Assembly (NCBI RefSeq): GCF_000426285.1
Contig: NZ_AUFB01000023.1
Location: forward strand, 1 to 64,000
Direction: 5' to 3'
Length of the DNA: 64,000 bases
Source of the DNA: Rhizobium leucaenae USDA 9039
Lineage (GTDB): Bacteria > Pseudomonadota > Alphaproteobacteria > Rhizobiales > Rhizobiaceae
Within the stretch, counting starts at the first letter, position 1. Every line of letters begins with the position of its first letter. The notes beneath the pieces are model-generated. The model searched no databases. It was not told the DNA's origin and was given only the letters and a program-made list of their open reading frames with translations. Positions 25,871-34,731 of the stretch are shown in pieces. Both the position numbers and the translations under genes were made by a program.

Positions 25871-27175
25871 CTACTCGAGGAGCGGCGACCAGGCCGGGTC
25901 GGAGGCGAAGCCCGGGGTCGGGATCTTCTGTTCATTATAGCCCGTCAGATCGATCGAATAGAGCTGCGGCCCACTGGAGCCTTGCGGCTCGCGGAAGAAC
26001 ATGATGACGCGGCCATTCGGGGCCCAGGTCGGACCCTCATTGTGGAAGCCTGTGGTCAGCAGACGCTCACCCGAACCATCCGTCTTCATGACGCCGATAG
26101 AGAACGACTGGCCGGACTGCTTGGTGAAGGCAATGAGATCGCCGCGCGGCGACCAGACCGGCGTCGAATAGGCGCCGTCGCCGAAGGAAATGCGGTGCTG
26201 GTTGGAACCATCCGCATTCATCACGTAGATCTGCTGCTTGCCGCCGCGGTCGCTTTCGAAGGCGATCTGCGTGCCGTCGGGCGAATAGGATGGCGACGTG
26301 TCAATGGCCGCCGTCGATGTCAGGCGGGTCGTCGTGCGCGAGCGCAGGTCCATCGTATAGATGTTGGCGTTGCCTTCCTGCTGTAGGCTCATGATCACCC
26401 GCTGGCCATCCGGCGAGAAGCGTGGCGAAAAAGTCATGCCCGGGAAATTGCCGACCAGCTCGCGCTGGCCCGTCTGCAGTTGCAGCAGATAGACACGCGG
26501 CTGTTGATTGGCGAAGGACATGTAGGTGACTTCCTGCCGGTTCGGCGAGAAGCGTGGTGTCAGCACGAGATCGCTGCCGTCCGTCAACATGCGGGCGTTG
26601 AAGCCGTCCTGGTCCATGATGCCGAGCTGCGTCTTGCGGGCCGTCTTCGGGCCGCTTTCGGCGACGAAAACGACGCGGGTGTCGAAATAGCCCTTCTCGC
26701 CGGTGATCTTTTCATAGATCGCGTCAGCAATGATGTGGGCGACGCGACGCCAGTTGTCCGGCTGCGCATAGAATTGCTGACCGATCATCTGCTGACTGCC
26801 ATAGGTGTCCCACAGGCGGAACTCGGCGCGAAGACGGCCGCCCTCCTGCGTCACCCGGCCGGTCACCAGCGCCTGAGCGTTGATCGCCGTCCAGTCCTGG
26901 AAGCGCGGCGTGGCGTCCGGATTGCTGATCTTCTCGATGAAGGCCTGCTTGTTGACCGGTGCGAACAGGCCGGACCGCTGCAGGTCGGCAGCGATCACGC
27001 CGGAAATCTGTGCACCCAGACCATCATTCGACAAAAGATCGGTGATGGCGATCGGCATGGGCTGGACATTGCCCTTGTTGATATTGAGTTCAACCACAGC
27101 ATAAGCCGGAGTGGCGAGGGCTGCCGTCAGGCCTGCCAGTACCAGCAGGAGAGGAACGAGGGTTTTTCTGATCAT
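25871..27175 (-). CDS. tolB: Tol-Pal system beta-propeller protein TolB
   Basis: Periplasmic protein binding Pal through its propeller and TolA through its N-terminus. 434 residues from ATG 27175; the signal peptide is LVPLLLVLAGLTAALATPAY AVVEL, and the mature N-terminus (VVELNINKGNVQPMPIAITD) is the TolA-box segment. The C-terminal half has WD40-like blades: LTPRFSPNRQEVTYMSF, FSPRFSPDGQRVIMSL, TSPSYSPDGTQIAFES, STPVWSPRGDLIAFTK, EGPTWAPNGRVIMFF. Sits between the TolA-C-like gene and pal. All expected parts present. Confidence 0.95.
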   Translation of the reverse strand: MIRKTLVPLLLVLAGLTAALATPAYAVVELNINKGNVQPMPIAITDLLSNDGLGAQISGVIAADLQRSGLFAPVNKQAFIEKISNPDATPRFQDWTAINAQALVTGRVTQEGGRLRAEFRLWDTYGSQQMIGQQFYAQPDNWRRVAHIIADAIYEKITGEKGYFDTRVVFVAESGPKTARKTQLGIMDQDGFNARMLTDGSDLVLTPRFSPNRQEVTYMSFANQQPRVYLLQLQTGQRELVGNFPGMTFSPRFSPDGQRVIMSLQQEGNANIYTMDLRSRTTTRLTSTAAIDTSPSYSPDGTQIAFESDRGGKQQIYVMNADGSNQHRISFGDGAYSTPVWSPRGDLIAFTKQSGQSFSIGVMKTDGSGERLLTTGFHNEGPTWAPNGRVIMFFREPQGSSGPQLYSIDLTGYNEQKIPTPGFASDPAWSPLLE

Positions 27176-27195
27176 ATGTGCCAAGCCTTTCAGCA

Positions 27196-27636
27196 TTAAA
27201 GCGCCATGTCGCCCGGTGCGCAGTTCAGGATGACTTCGACCGAGCTAGTTTCATTGTCGAATTGAGTCCGCGGCAAGTTCTTGAAAGGTGCCGCCCTAAG
27301 GAGGGCACGCACAGCACTTGCCGCAACAGCAATCTGCGTCTTTTTGGGGCCGCCCCTTGTCGTGAGGTATGGCTCGCCCGCGATCTGCCCAGTGCGATCG
27401 AGCCTGAGGCGAATTTGAACATGGACATTGTTCATGCCGGGCAGCCCCGGCATGATATTCCAATTCTCCGCCACTTTCTCGCGAATGCCATCCGCAGCCG
27501 CGCGCTCAAGCGGACGCGCGCCGGCGGCATTCGCAGGCTGAGCTGACGCTGAACCTGCCAGCATGATCCCAAGAGCCATAAGCAAGCTCAGGCCGAAACG
27601 GGGACAGTGGTTGGTCAAAAGCTGCACTGCTCGCAT
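27196..27636 (-). CDS. Secreted TolA C-domain-like protein within the tol cluster
   Basis: 146 residues with a signal peptide (LSLLMALGIMLAGSASAQPA) and a C-terminal domain that copies the end of the neighbouring TolA: REKVAENWNIMPGLPGMNNV, HVQIRLRLDRTGQIAGEPYL, RAAPFKNLPRTQFD. It has no transmembrane anchor helix or long coil, so it should be a free periplasmic TolA-III/TonB-C-like domain. The ATG at 27636 (or GTG 27639) overlaps the tolA stop, so it is translationally coupled to tolA; tolB follows 20 bp on. I know no function; it may tune TolA-TolB interaction. Confidence 0.7.
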   Translation of the reverse strand: MRAVQLLTNHCPRFGLSLLMALGIMLAGSASAQPANAAGARPLERAAADGIREKVAENWNIMPGLPGMNNVHVQIRLRLDRTGQIAGEPYLTTRGGPKKTQIAVAASAVRALLRAAPFKNLPRTQFDNETSSVEVILNCAPGDMAL

Positions 27637-28943
27637 CACATCCCCATATCCGCCGCACTGAAATTGACGACGACTTCCTGCCAGTCGTCATACTTATCCG
27701 GCGGCAAAATTTTCAGGTAATCCGCCTGCGCCCGGAGCACGGCACGCACCGAGGCGCCCTGCATTGCGGCCTGCGTTGAAGCCGGGCCGCCGCTCGTCGT
27801 CGCCTCCGGTTCGCCGATGATCTGGCCAGACTTGTCGAGCCTGAAGTGCACCTTGATCCGCACGTCGCCAGCGCCCTCGAGACCGGGAGGGAGGTTCCAG
27901 TACTTTTGGATCAAATCACGCAGCCCATCCTGCTGGCTCTGGCTGAGCTTGCCTCCCCCGAGCGATTTCATGCCACCGCGCGAGGCGACCTGGGTATCGG
28001 CGCCGGCGGAAGCCTGTTTGGACGAACGCGCTGCGCCGCCCTTTGACGATGTATTGTTCAGAACGTTTGCGATCTGATCAGCTAGGCCATCGTCCAGCCC
28101 TTTGTTGGAGCCTTTAGCAGTTTCGTGTTTCTTGTCGCTGTCCTTGTGGCCGTCATCAGTCGAGGTATTCTTGCTGGTACTCTGAGTGATCGTCTTATCC
28201 GTGGGCTTCGCCGTCGGCTTCGCGTCCGCTACCTGTTGAGGCTTCGCAACGGGCTTCGGCTCCGGTTTGGGGTCGGGCTTTGCCTCCGCGGTCTTCGGCG
28301 GCTGCACTGGCTGCGGCTTCACATCGGGAACGGGAACTTTGTCCGCTGGTGGCTGTGCAGCCTGCTCGGTCGGATTTTCGGTTACCGGCTTCGGATCAGC
28401 CTTTTGCGGAGTGGGAGTTGGCGTAGGTGTTGGGGTCGGAGCAGGCGTGACCTCGGCCTTCTGCGGCGTCGGTTCCGTCTTCGGCGGCGGGGGCGTCGGC
28501 GTTGGAGTCACGTCTGGCTTCTGCTGCGGAATGGCGGCCACTTCTTTCGGCGCAGCCTCAGTATCCTGCTGCTCGATGGTCTTGACGTCGTTCGGCCGCG
28601 GATCGTTCTGCGGAACAGGCGTATCCACCTTCTTCGGTGCTAATGCCGCTGTGTCGCTCTCCGGCCGTTGGGTCGGTACGACCGGGTTCTTGATATCGAC
28701 GTTGTTCTCGCCAACATTCTGAGCATTGGCGACCTGATCTTGCTTAGTCGTCTGCTTCCGCGCGACGTGATCCGTAACAGGTGCCTTTTTCTCGCCCTGC
28801 TGCATTTGATCGGCAGGGACGATATCGACATCCATTGCCGTGCTTTCCGGCGTCTCCAGAGGCGCAGGCGCACTCAGCGTCAACATGGCGCCGATCAGCA
28901 CCAAGATGTGAATGACCGCAGATGTGGCGATGCTACGCTTCAT
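27636..28943 (-). CDS. tolA: Cell envelope integrity protein TolA
   Basis: Inner-membrane protein spanning the periplasm and energised by TolQR. 435 residues: N-terminal helix (TSAVIHILVLIGAMLTLSAP, with the SAVIHILV interface for TolQR), a long Pro/Lys/Glu/Thr-rich arm (about residues 55-285, for example TPTPTPTPQKADPKP), then a C-terminal domain QSQQDGLRDLIQKYWNLPPG ... VKVHFRLDKSGQIIGEP-like segment (read VHFRLDKSGQIIGEP). The arm is proline-rich, unlike the Ala/Lys/Glu coil of E. coli. It follows tolR by 9 bp. Confidence 0.92.
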   Translation of the reverse strand: MKRSIATSAVIHILVLIGAMLTLSAPAPLETPESTAMDVDIVPADQMQQGEKKAPVTDHVARKQTTKQDQVANAQNVGENNVDIKNPVVPTQRPESDTAALAPKKVDTPVPQNDPRPNDVKTIEQQDTEAAPKEVAAIPQQKPDVTPTPTPPPPKTEPTPQKAEVTPAPTPTPTPTPTPQKADPKPVTENPTEQAAQPPADKVPVPDVKPQPVQPPKTAEAKPDPKPEPKPVAKPQQVADAKPTAKPTDKTITQSTSKNTSTDDGHKDSDKKHETAKGSNKGLDDGLADQIANVLNNTSSKGGAARSSKQASAGADTQVASRGGMKSLGGGKLSQSQQDGLRDLIQKYWNLPPGLEGAGDVRIKVHFRLDKSGQIIGEPEATTSGGPASTQAAMQGASVRAVLRAQADYLKILPPDKYDDWQEVVVNFSAADMGM

Positions 28944-28952
28944 GGCGATCCG

Positions 28953-29411
28953 TCAGTGGTCCGTTATCTGCTGCGTAACCAGGCCGATATTCTTGTAACC
29001 AGCCTCCTGAATGCGCGACATGACGTCGGCGATGACGCCATAGGGCGCTTTCCCGTCGCCGCGCACGAAAATGCGTTCGTTATAGCCGGTGGTGGCGATC
29101 GCCTTCAGCTTGGCGGCAATGTCAGCCGCTTCGATCTGCGTTTCCTGCAGGAAGACCTGGCCATCCTGCTTGATGGAAATGGTGATTGGCTGGGTCTGGG
29201 CGTTCAACGCGCCAGCCTGCGTTTGCGGCAAGTCGATCGGCACGCCCGACGTCATCATCGGCGCGGCCACCATGAAGATGATCAGCAGCACGAGCATGAC
29301 GTCGACGAGCGGCGTCACGTTGATATCGGCGATCGGACCACCCCGGCCACCGCCGCGGCGTCCGCCCCGGCGGCCACCGCCGCCACCTTTGCCTCCAACA
29401 GACATTGCCAT
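28953..29411 (-). CDS. tolR: Proton-channel protein TolR
   Basis: ExbD/TolR-family inner-membrane protein that forms, with TolQ, the proton-driven motor for TolA. One transmembrane helix follows ADINVTPLVDVMLVLLIIF, with the essential Asp in PLVDVMLVLLIIFMV. The N-terminus is Gly/Arg-rich (GGKGGGGGRRGGRRGGGRGG), a low-complexity stretch unusual for the family. The periplasmic part has RGDGKAPYGVIADVMSRIQE. 152 residues. It lies 27 bp after tolQ and 9 bp before tolA. Confidence 0.93.
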   Translation of the reverse strand: MAMSVGGKGGGGGRRGGRRGGGRGGPIADINVTPLVDVMLVLLIIFMVAAPMMTSGVPIDLPQTQAGALNAQTQPITISIKQDGQVFLQETQIEAADIAAKLKAIATTGYNERIFVRGDGKAPYGVIADVMSRIQEAGYKNIGLVTQQITDH

Positions 29412-29438
29412 GTGATTTACTCCGGTTCCGTCTGCGAC

Positions 29439-30161
29439 TTACTGCGCCGCCTGGCGCGGCTGCAGCTTCTCATCGATCTGGCGCGACAGGATTGCGGAGA
29501 ATTCGTCCGCAAAGCCTTCCATGCGCGCCGACAGCTTGCCGGCATCGGCCGAGAACTTGTTGTAGGCGATAACCGCGGGAATAGCCGCGACGAGGCCGAT
29601 CGCGGTCGCGAGCAAGGCTTCGGCGATACCGGGAGCAACGACCGCGAGGTTCGTCGACTTCGAACCGGCGATCGCCTGGAACGAGGTCATGATACCGACG
29701 ACGGTGCCGAACAGGCCGATGAATGGGCCTGCCGAGCCGATGGTCGCAAGCGATCCGAGGCGGGCGATCAGATGTTCCGATTCACGCGCCAGCGTGACGT
29801 CCATGGCGCGATCGATGCGCATCTGCAGGCCGATCGGCGAACGCGCGCCGCGCTCGAACGACTTCTTCCATTCGCGCATGGCGGCAACGAAGATGGCGCC
29901 GAGTCCCGTATTGGTGCGCTCCGAAAGCGTGCGATAGAGTTCCTCGAGCGACTGACCCGACCAGAAGACCTGTTCGAAATGATCGAACTGCCGGCGTGCC
30001 CGAGCGTAGCTCAGATACTTGTCGATGACGATCGCCCACGTCCATACGGATGCCGCGAGCAGTCCGAGCATCACGAGCTTGACCACCAAGCCCGCCTGCA
30101 TGAAAAGCGACCAGAGGGTGATGTCCGGTGTGGTGGCCGCTGCCAATGCTACTTGTTCCAT
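29439..30161 (-). CDS. tolQ: Tol-Pal motor protein TolQ
   Basis: MotA/TolQ/ExbB-family protein with three transmembrane helices: LFMQAGLVVKLVMLGLLAAS near the start, then LATIGSAGPFIGLFGTVVGI and EALLATAIGLVAAIPAVIAY, where Thr/Gly residues of the GLFGTVVGIM segment line the proton path. 240 residues. First of tolQRA; about 420 bp separate it from ybgC, so a promoter probably lies there. Confidence 0.95.
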   Translation of the reverse strand: MEQVALAAATTPDITLWSLFMQAGLVVKLVMLGLLAASVWTWAIVIDKYLSYARARRQFDHFEQVFWSGQSLEELYRTLSERTNTGLGAIFVAAMREWKKSFERGARSPIGLQMRIDRAMDVTLARESEHLIARLGSLATIGSAGPFIGLFGTVVGIMTSFQAIAGSKSTNLAVVAPGIAEALLATAIGLVAAIPAVIAYNKFSADAGKLSARMEGFADEFSAILSRQIDEKLQPRQAAQ

Positions 30162-30584
30162 TGATCCAAAATCCCCGAATCCAAACGCCCGGCGCTAGAC
30201 CGGGCGGCTAAAAGTGATCTCACAAGAAATGTTTGGCAGCCGCCGCTGAACGCCCTGGTCAAAGCCTTCCAAGCTTACAACTGCCTTCTTGCCGTCAAAT
30301 TTGGTCAAAGGAAGGCGTGCGCCGCACAAACTCCGACATCGGCAGTAAGACACTATTATGGTTAAAAGAATGTTAGCGTCGGAGCATAAAAGATTGGACG
30401 GTGACGAAGGTTATTCTGTCTGCTGGAAGAACGAACCCGGCAAAACCGGCGGCAGGCACAAAACAAATCTTGCGCGCGGAAATTCCTTCACACAAAAGTC
30501 AAGTTTTAGCAAGGAGACTTTTCGGACCGCGACATTGCCGTGCGCGGTGGCCTGCCAGCCGCGCATGCAGCCTGCGTCGTGAGG
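30162..30584. other. Gap between ybgC and tolQ
   Basis: About 420 bp. I see no convincing gene: candidate ORFs around 30358-30595 have no ribosome site and no family features. An AT-richer part around 30290-30380 could carry the tolQRA promoter, but no clear -35/-10 pair is evident to me. Confidence 0.5.
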
Positions 30585-31040
30585 CTAAACTGTAGCCTCG
30601 GACGCCACCAGCATCTGCGTGGCCAGCTTCTCGGGTAACCGCCGCGGTTTTCCCTTGGCGTTGATCACCGCGATAATGACCTTAGCCGCGATCAGCAGCG
30701 TCTCGCCGCGGCGGATTTCCTGGGAAAGCACCATCTTGGCGCCGCCGGCCTTCTCGGTCGTCGTGCGAATCACCAGCAGATCGTCCATTCGCGCCGGTCC
30801 CCTGAAGTCGATCTCCATGCGGTGAACGACGAAAACCAGCCCTTCCTCGTCGGCATTCAGAAGCTCGCGCTGTTCCACGCCGAGGCAGCGCAGATAGTCC
30901 GTGCGGCCGCGTTCGAGGAAGTGGAGGTAGCGCGCATGATAGACGAGACCGGAAAAATCCGTATCCTCATAATAGACTCGCTGCACCAGCCGGTGGCCAC
31001 CGGCTTCCAGTTCCCCGGCAATCAGAAAGGGGCTGTTCAT
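30585..31040 (-). CDS. ybgC: Acyl-CoA thioesterase YbgC (Tol-Pal cluster)
   Basis: Hot-dog fold thioesterase acting on short-chain or phospholipid-linked acyl-CoAs. 151 residues from ATG 31040 (GGAGATG upstream; the longer frame to 31097 is not needed). RVYYEDTDFSGLVYHARYLH holds the active-site Asp-x-Asp/His region, with RGRTDYLRCLGVEQ following. It leads the ybgC-tolQ-tolR-tolA order conserved in proteobacteria. The divergent sqdB begins 137 bp away. Confidence 0.9.
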   Translation of the reverse strand: MNSPFLIAGELEAGGHRLVQRVYYEDTDFSGLVYHARYLHFLERGRTDYLRCLGVEQRELLNADEEGLVFVVHRMEIDFRGPARMDDLLVIRTTTEKAGGAKMVLSQEIRRGETLLIAAKVIIAVINAKGKPRRLPEKLATQMLVASEATV

Positions 31041-31177
31041 CGTCGCCGCATCTCCAAAAAATCTGGGGACCCTCTTTGGCCGAAGTTCCGCCATCAAGCA
31101 AGCTTTGAACGATTGTCATAAATACTGACTATCCGGAATGGTGCCGGATAGCGGTCGACGCAGAAGGAAATGATCTC

Positions 31178-32398
31178 ATGAAAATAGCGGTAATGGGCGG
31201 CGACGGTTTCATTGGTTGGCCAACCTCGCTGCATCTCTCCGATGCCGGTCATGAGATCCATATTCTCGACAATCTCTCCCGCCGCTGGATCGACACGGAA
31301 CTCGGCGTGCAATCGCTGACGCCGATGGATTCGATCCAGGAACGCACCCGCATCTGGCACGCCGAAACCGGCCGCCGCATCCACTTCCACCTCATCGATC
31401 TCGCCAAAGACTATGAACTTCTGAAGAAGTGGCTCGCCGAGCACCGCCCCGACGCGATCGTGCATTTCGCCGAACAACGTGCCGCACCCTATTCGATGAA
31501 GAGCGACCGCCACAAGAACTACACGGTCAACAACAACGTCAGCGCCACCCATAATCTCCTGAACGCGCTGGTCGAGCTCAATCTCGACGCCCATCTTGTC
31601 CATCTCGGCACCATGGGAGTCTATGGCTATTCCACGGTTGGCGCCGCCATTCCGGAAGGCTATCTGCCCGTCGGCATCGAAACCGCCGATGGCCGAACGG
31701 TCAACCAGGATATTCTCTATCCGGCCAATCCGGGCTCGATCTACCATATGACCAAGTGCGTGGATCAGCTTCTCTTCCAGTTCTACGCTAAGAACGATGG
31801 CCTGAGGATCACCGACCTGCATCAGGGCATTGTCTGGGGCACGCATACGGAACAGACCCGCCGCCATGAGCAGATCATCAACCGTTTCGACTATGACGGC
31901 GATTACGGCACCGTACTGAACCGCTTTCTCATCCAGGCGGCGATCGGCTATCCGCTGACCGTGCACGGCACCGGCGGCCAGACCCGCGCCTTCATCCACA
32001 TCCAGGATTCCGTGCGCTGCATAGAGCTGGCGCTGAAGAACCCGCCGCCGCGCAACGCCCGCGTCGAGATCTTCAACCAGATGACGGAGACGCATCGGGT
32101 CCGCGATCTCGCCGAAATGATCGCCAAGTTGAGCGGTGCGGAAATCGTTTATCTGCCGAACCCGCGCAAGGAAGCGCCGGAGAACGACCTGATCGTCAAG
32201 AACGACAAGTTTCTCGATCTCGGCTTGGCGCCGATCACCCTGCAAGCGGGTCTTTTGAGCGAAATCGTCGATGTCGCCCGAAAATATACCTACCGCGTCG
32301 ATCGCTCGCGCGTTCCCGCCGTTTCCGCCTGGACCAAGGATCTGGCAGCGACGATCAACCACGATCCCGAAGGCAAGCGATTGAAGTCGGTCTCATGA
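31178..32398 (+). CDS. sqdB: UDP-sulfoquinovose synthase SqdB
   Basis: Makes UDP-sulfoquinovose from UDP-glucose and sulfite, the head group of sulfolipid SQDG. 406 residues of the extended SDR fold: GDGFIGWPTSLHLSDAGHEI (NAD), GTMGVYGYST, and YHMTKCVDQLLFQFY with the catalytic Tyr/Lys. FAEQRAAPYSMKSD and the long insert before it (LSRRWIDTELGVQSLTPMDS) are specific to SqdB. Stop and sqdD start overlap (ATGATG), as does sqdD with sqdC, so the three are translationally coupled. Confidence 0.95.
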   Translation: MKIAVMGGDGFIGWPTSLHLSDAGHEIHILDNLSRRWIDTELGVQSLTPMDSIQERTRIWHAETGRRIHFHLIDLAKDYELLKKWLAEHRPDAIVHFAEQRAAPYSMKSDRHKNYTVNNNVSATHNLLNALVELNLDAHLVHLGTMGVYGYSTVGAAIPEGYLPVGIETADGRTVNQDILYPANPGSIYHMTKCVDQLLFQFYAKNDGLRITDLHQGIVWGTHTEQTRRHEQIINRFDYDGDYGTVLNRFLIQAAIGYPLTVHGTGGQTRAFIHIQDSVRCIELALKNPPPRNARVEIFNQMTETHRVRDLAEMIAKLSGAEIVYLPNPRKEAPENDLIVKNDKFLDLGLAPITLQAGLLSEIVDVARKYTYRVDRSRVPAVSAWTKDLAATINHDPEGKRLKSVS

Positions 32399-33261
32399 TG
32401 TTCGGAAGCGAAATGCTGCAGGGTGTGCGGCCACGCTCCAGCCCGCGAGCGCGGCAAGCCTTTGTCACCCTCGTCACCAATGCCGACTACGCCATGGGCG
32501 CGACGGCGTTGATGCACTCGATTTCATGCACCCACACCAAAGCGGATATGGTCGTGCTGCACACGGCAGGCGTCGACGAAAGCGATCTAGCGCCGCTGGA
32601 GGGACTCGGCTGCCGGCTGGTGGACGTGGAGCATCTGCCGCTTTCCGATGAATTCAACGAGCGGCACGCACGCGGCAATCTCCACGCCAACGCCCCCTTC
32701 ACCAAGGGCCGCAAGCCGTCCTTCCACTCGCCGCTCGATAATTTCTGCAAGCTGAGGCTTTGGCAGCTCATCGACTACGACACCTGCGTCTTCATCGACG
32801 CGGATGCGCTGGTGCTGAAGAATGTCGACAAGCTCTTCGACTATCCGGAATTTTCCGCCGCACCCAATGTCTACGAAAGTCTCGCGGATTTTCATCGAAT
32901 GAATTCCGGCGTCTTCGTCGCCAAGCCTTCGCTTGCAACCTTCAAGGACATGCTGAAGCTGCTCGATCGTCCCGACGTTTTCTGGCGGCGCACCGACCAG
33001 ACCTTTCTCGAGACATACTTTCCGGACTGGCATGGCCTGCCTGTCTTCATGAATATGCTGCAATATGTATGGTTCACCATGCCCGCGCTTTGGGATTGGA
33101 AGGGCATTTCGATCCTGCACTATCAATATGAGAAGCCTTGGGAGAAGAATCACCCGAAGGCCGATCAACTGAAGCCTCTGATCGATTTGTGGCACCATTT
33201 CCATGCCGGGCGCGAGGTGCCCGACATCGCCGCCTTCGCCAATCCGAAAGAAGCAGCATGA
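32395..33261 (+). CDS. sqdD: Glycosyltransferase SqdD (GT8-like)
   Basis: Transfers sulfoquinovose in the rhizobial/Rhodobacter sulfolipid pathway. 288 residues: start AFVTLVTNADYAMGATALMH, the metal motif DTCVFIDADALVLKNVDKL with D-A-D, and FHRMNSGVFVAKPSLATFKD of the glycogenin-like GT8 family. The ATG at 32395 overlaps the sqdB stop; the 3' end overlaps sqdC by 4 bp. Order sqdB-sqdD-sqdC is that of Sinorhizobium and Rhodobacter. Confidence 0.88.
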   Translation: MMFGSEMLQGVRPRSSPRARQAFVTLVTNADYAMGATALMHSISCTHTKADMVVLHTAGVDESDLAPLEGLGCRLVDVEHLPLSDEFNERHARGNLHANAPFTKGRKPSFHSPLDNFCKLRLWQLIDYDTCVFIDADALVLKNVDKLFDYPEFSAAPNVYESLADFHRMNSGVFVAKPSLATFKDMLKLLDRPDVFWRRTDQTFLETYFPDWHGLPVFMNMLQYVWFTMPALWDWKGISILHYQYEKPWEKNHPKADQLKPLIDLWHHFHAGREVPDIAAFANPKEAA

Positions 33262-34184
33262 AAGTTCTGGTTTCGGGCGGAACAGGTCTCGTCGGTCGCT
33301 ATATCGTCGAGGAGCTGCTTGCCGCCGGATATCGAGTTGCCGTCGGCGGCCGCAACGCACCGGAACCCGGCCTCTTCTCGCAGCCCGTCACGTTCGTACC
33401 GCTTCGCCTCGATCCTTTAGATGATCAGCGCGACGTCTTCGACGATGCCTATTTCTTCGTGCATGCGGCGTTCGCGCATGTCCCCGGCAGATATCGCGGC
33501 GGCGAAGGCGATGACCCTGAGGGCTTCCGCCGGCTCAACCGGGATGGCACCATAAAGCTGTTCGAAACAGCAAAACGAGCAGGCATCCGCCGCTGCATCT
33601 TTCTCTCCTCACGCGCCGTCTATGGTGACCGGCTAGCCGGCGAGATGCTGACGGAGGACATGGTCCCGACGCCGAACACGCTCTATGGCGACGTGAAGCA
33701 CGATGCCGAACACGCCCTCTTCTCCCTTTCCGCTCCCGGTTTTGCGACGGCAAGCCTCAGGGCGACAGGCGTCTACGGCGAGCTCCGTCCGAATAAGTGG
33801 GATGATCTTTTCGCGGATTACCTAGCGGGAAAGTCGGTTCTTTCCCGCGCCGGAACCGAGGTCCACGGCCGGGACGTCGGCCGCGCCGTCCGCCTGCTGC
33901 TAGAGACCGAGACCAGCCGCATCAGCGGTGAGGCTTTCAACCTTTCGGATATTCTCATCGACACGCACGAGATCCTTGCGCATCTGCAGCGGGCAACCGG
34001 CTCTCCGCACCCCCGGCCCGCACCCACACCACAAGGCGCCGTCAGCGTCATGGATACCTCGAAAATCCAGGCACTCGGCTGGCGCGGCGGCGGGGCGGCG
34101 TTGCTGCAAGAGACGGTTGCGAGATTGGCAATGCCGTCACGCCCTGCGACCTTCAGCGCATCAGCATCGTCTCGTCCCAGCTAA
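33258..34184 (+). CDS. sqdC: NAD-dependent epimerase/dehydratase SqdC
   Basis: 308 residues from ATG 33258 (ATGA overlap with sqdD). N-terminal Rossmann motif VLVSGGTGLVGRYIVEELLA, then FLSSRAVYG, TPNTLYGDVKHDAEHALFS (Tyr-x3-Lys) and VHGRDVGRAVRLLL of the extended SDR family. SqdC in this operon is thought to support efficient sulfolipid synthesis; its exact reaction is not well defined. The 3' end overlaps the convergent DinB-like gene by 32 bp. Confidence 0.8.
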   Translation: MKVLVSGGTGLVGRYIVEELLAAGYRVAVGGRNAPEPGLFSQPVTFVPLRLDPLDDQRDVFDDAYFFVHAAFAHVPGRYRGGEGDDPEGFRRLNRDGTIKLFETAKRAGIRRCIFLSSRAVYGDRLAGEMLTEDMVPTPNTLYGDVKHDAEHALFSLSAPGFATASLRATGVYGELRPNKWDDLFADYLAGKSVLSRAGTEVHGRDVGRAVRLLLETETSRISGEAFNLSDILIDTHEILAHLQRATGSPHPRPAPTPQGAVSVMDTSKIQALGWRGGGAALLQETVARLAMPSRPATFSASASSRPS

Positions 34185-34716
34185 GCACCGCCAATTCCTC
34201 ACCCCGAAACCTCGCGTCGTCGGCAACGATGAATTCATCCAACTGCGGCGGGGCGACGCTGCTGCCGGCGAGCATGGCATGCACCTGACCGCGGTGATGG
34301 GTCTGGTGCTGGAAGAGATGGCTCAGCACATCCTCCGCACGTTCCCTCTGGATGCGATTGTCCCGATGCAGATCGACCAGCCGCACCAGCGCCTCGGGAT
34401 TTAGATGTTCACATAGATTTGCAAGCCGTCGGTCGACTTTGCCTTGCTCCATCGACAATGCATCCAGCGTGTCAAACGGCTCTTCGTTGTCGAAAGCCTT
34501 GAGACCGAGCGTGCCGCCTTCCAGCGCATCGACGTAAAACCAGTCGACGGTCAGGATATGGTTGAGCGTCGACTTGATCGACGGGAAGAAACTCACCCGC
34601 TTGGCCTCGAACTCGCCGGGCTGAAGGGCTGAGCAGGCTTGATGCAATCGGGTATTCGCCAACGCATTGTTATAAGCGAGCTTGCGGAATACGCGGATCG
34701 GATCGAAACCTGACAT
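34153..34716 (-). CDS. DinB-family protein
   Basis: 187 residues of a four-helix DinB/YfiT-like fold. FDPIRVFRKLAYNNALANTR begins the family; possible metal histidines are in TLNHILTVDWFY and FQHQTHHRGQVHAML. Members are thiol-dependent metal-binding proteins with mixed or unknown roles, so substrate cannot be given. The end overlaps sqdC convergently by 32 bp. The NUDIX gene lies 15 bp upstream on the same strand, suggesting co-transcription with it and the phosphoesterase/ruvB unit. Confidence 0.85.
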   Translation of the reverse strand: MSGFDPIRVFRKLAYNNALANTRLHQACSALQPGEFEAKRVSFFPSIKSTLNHILTVDWFYVDALEGGTLGLKAFDNEEPFDTLDALSMEQGKVDRRLANLCEHLNPEALVRLVDLHRDNRIQRERAEDVLSHLFQHQTHHRGQVHAMLAGSSVAPPQLDEFIVADDARFRGEELAVLSWDETMLMR

Positions 34717-34731
34717 GCTGCACTCCCTTCT

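Noticed and set aside
28668..30164. 498-codon plus-strand ORF across tolQ-tolR
   Set aside because: Antisense to two well-supported tol genes and rich in Arg/His, typical of shadow frames.
30358..30595. Small plus-strand ORFs in the ybgC-tolQ gap
   Set aside because: No ribosome site, no conserved feature, and composition like neighbouring noncoding DNA.
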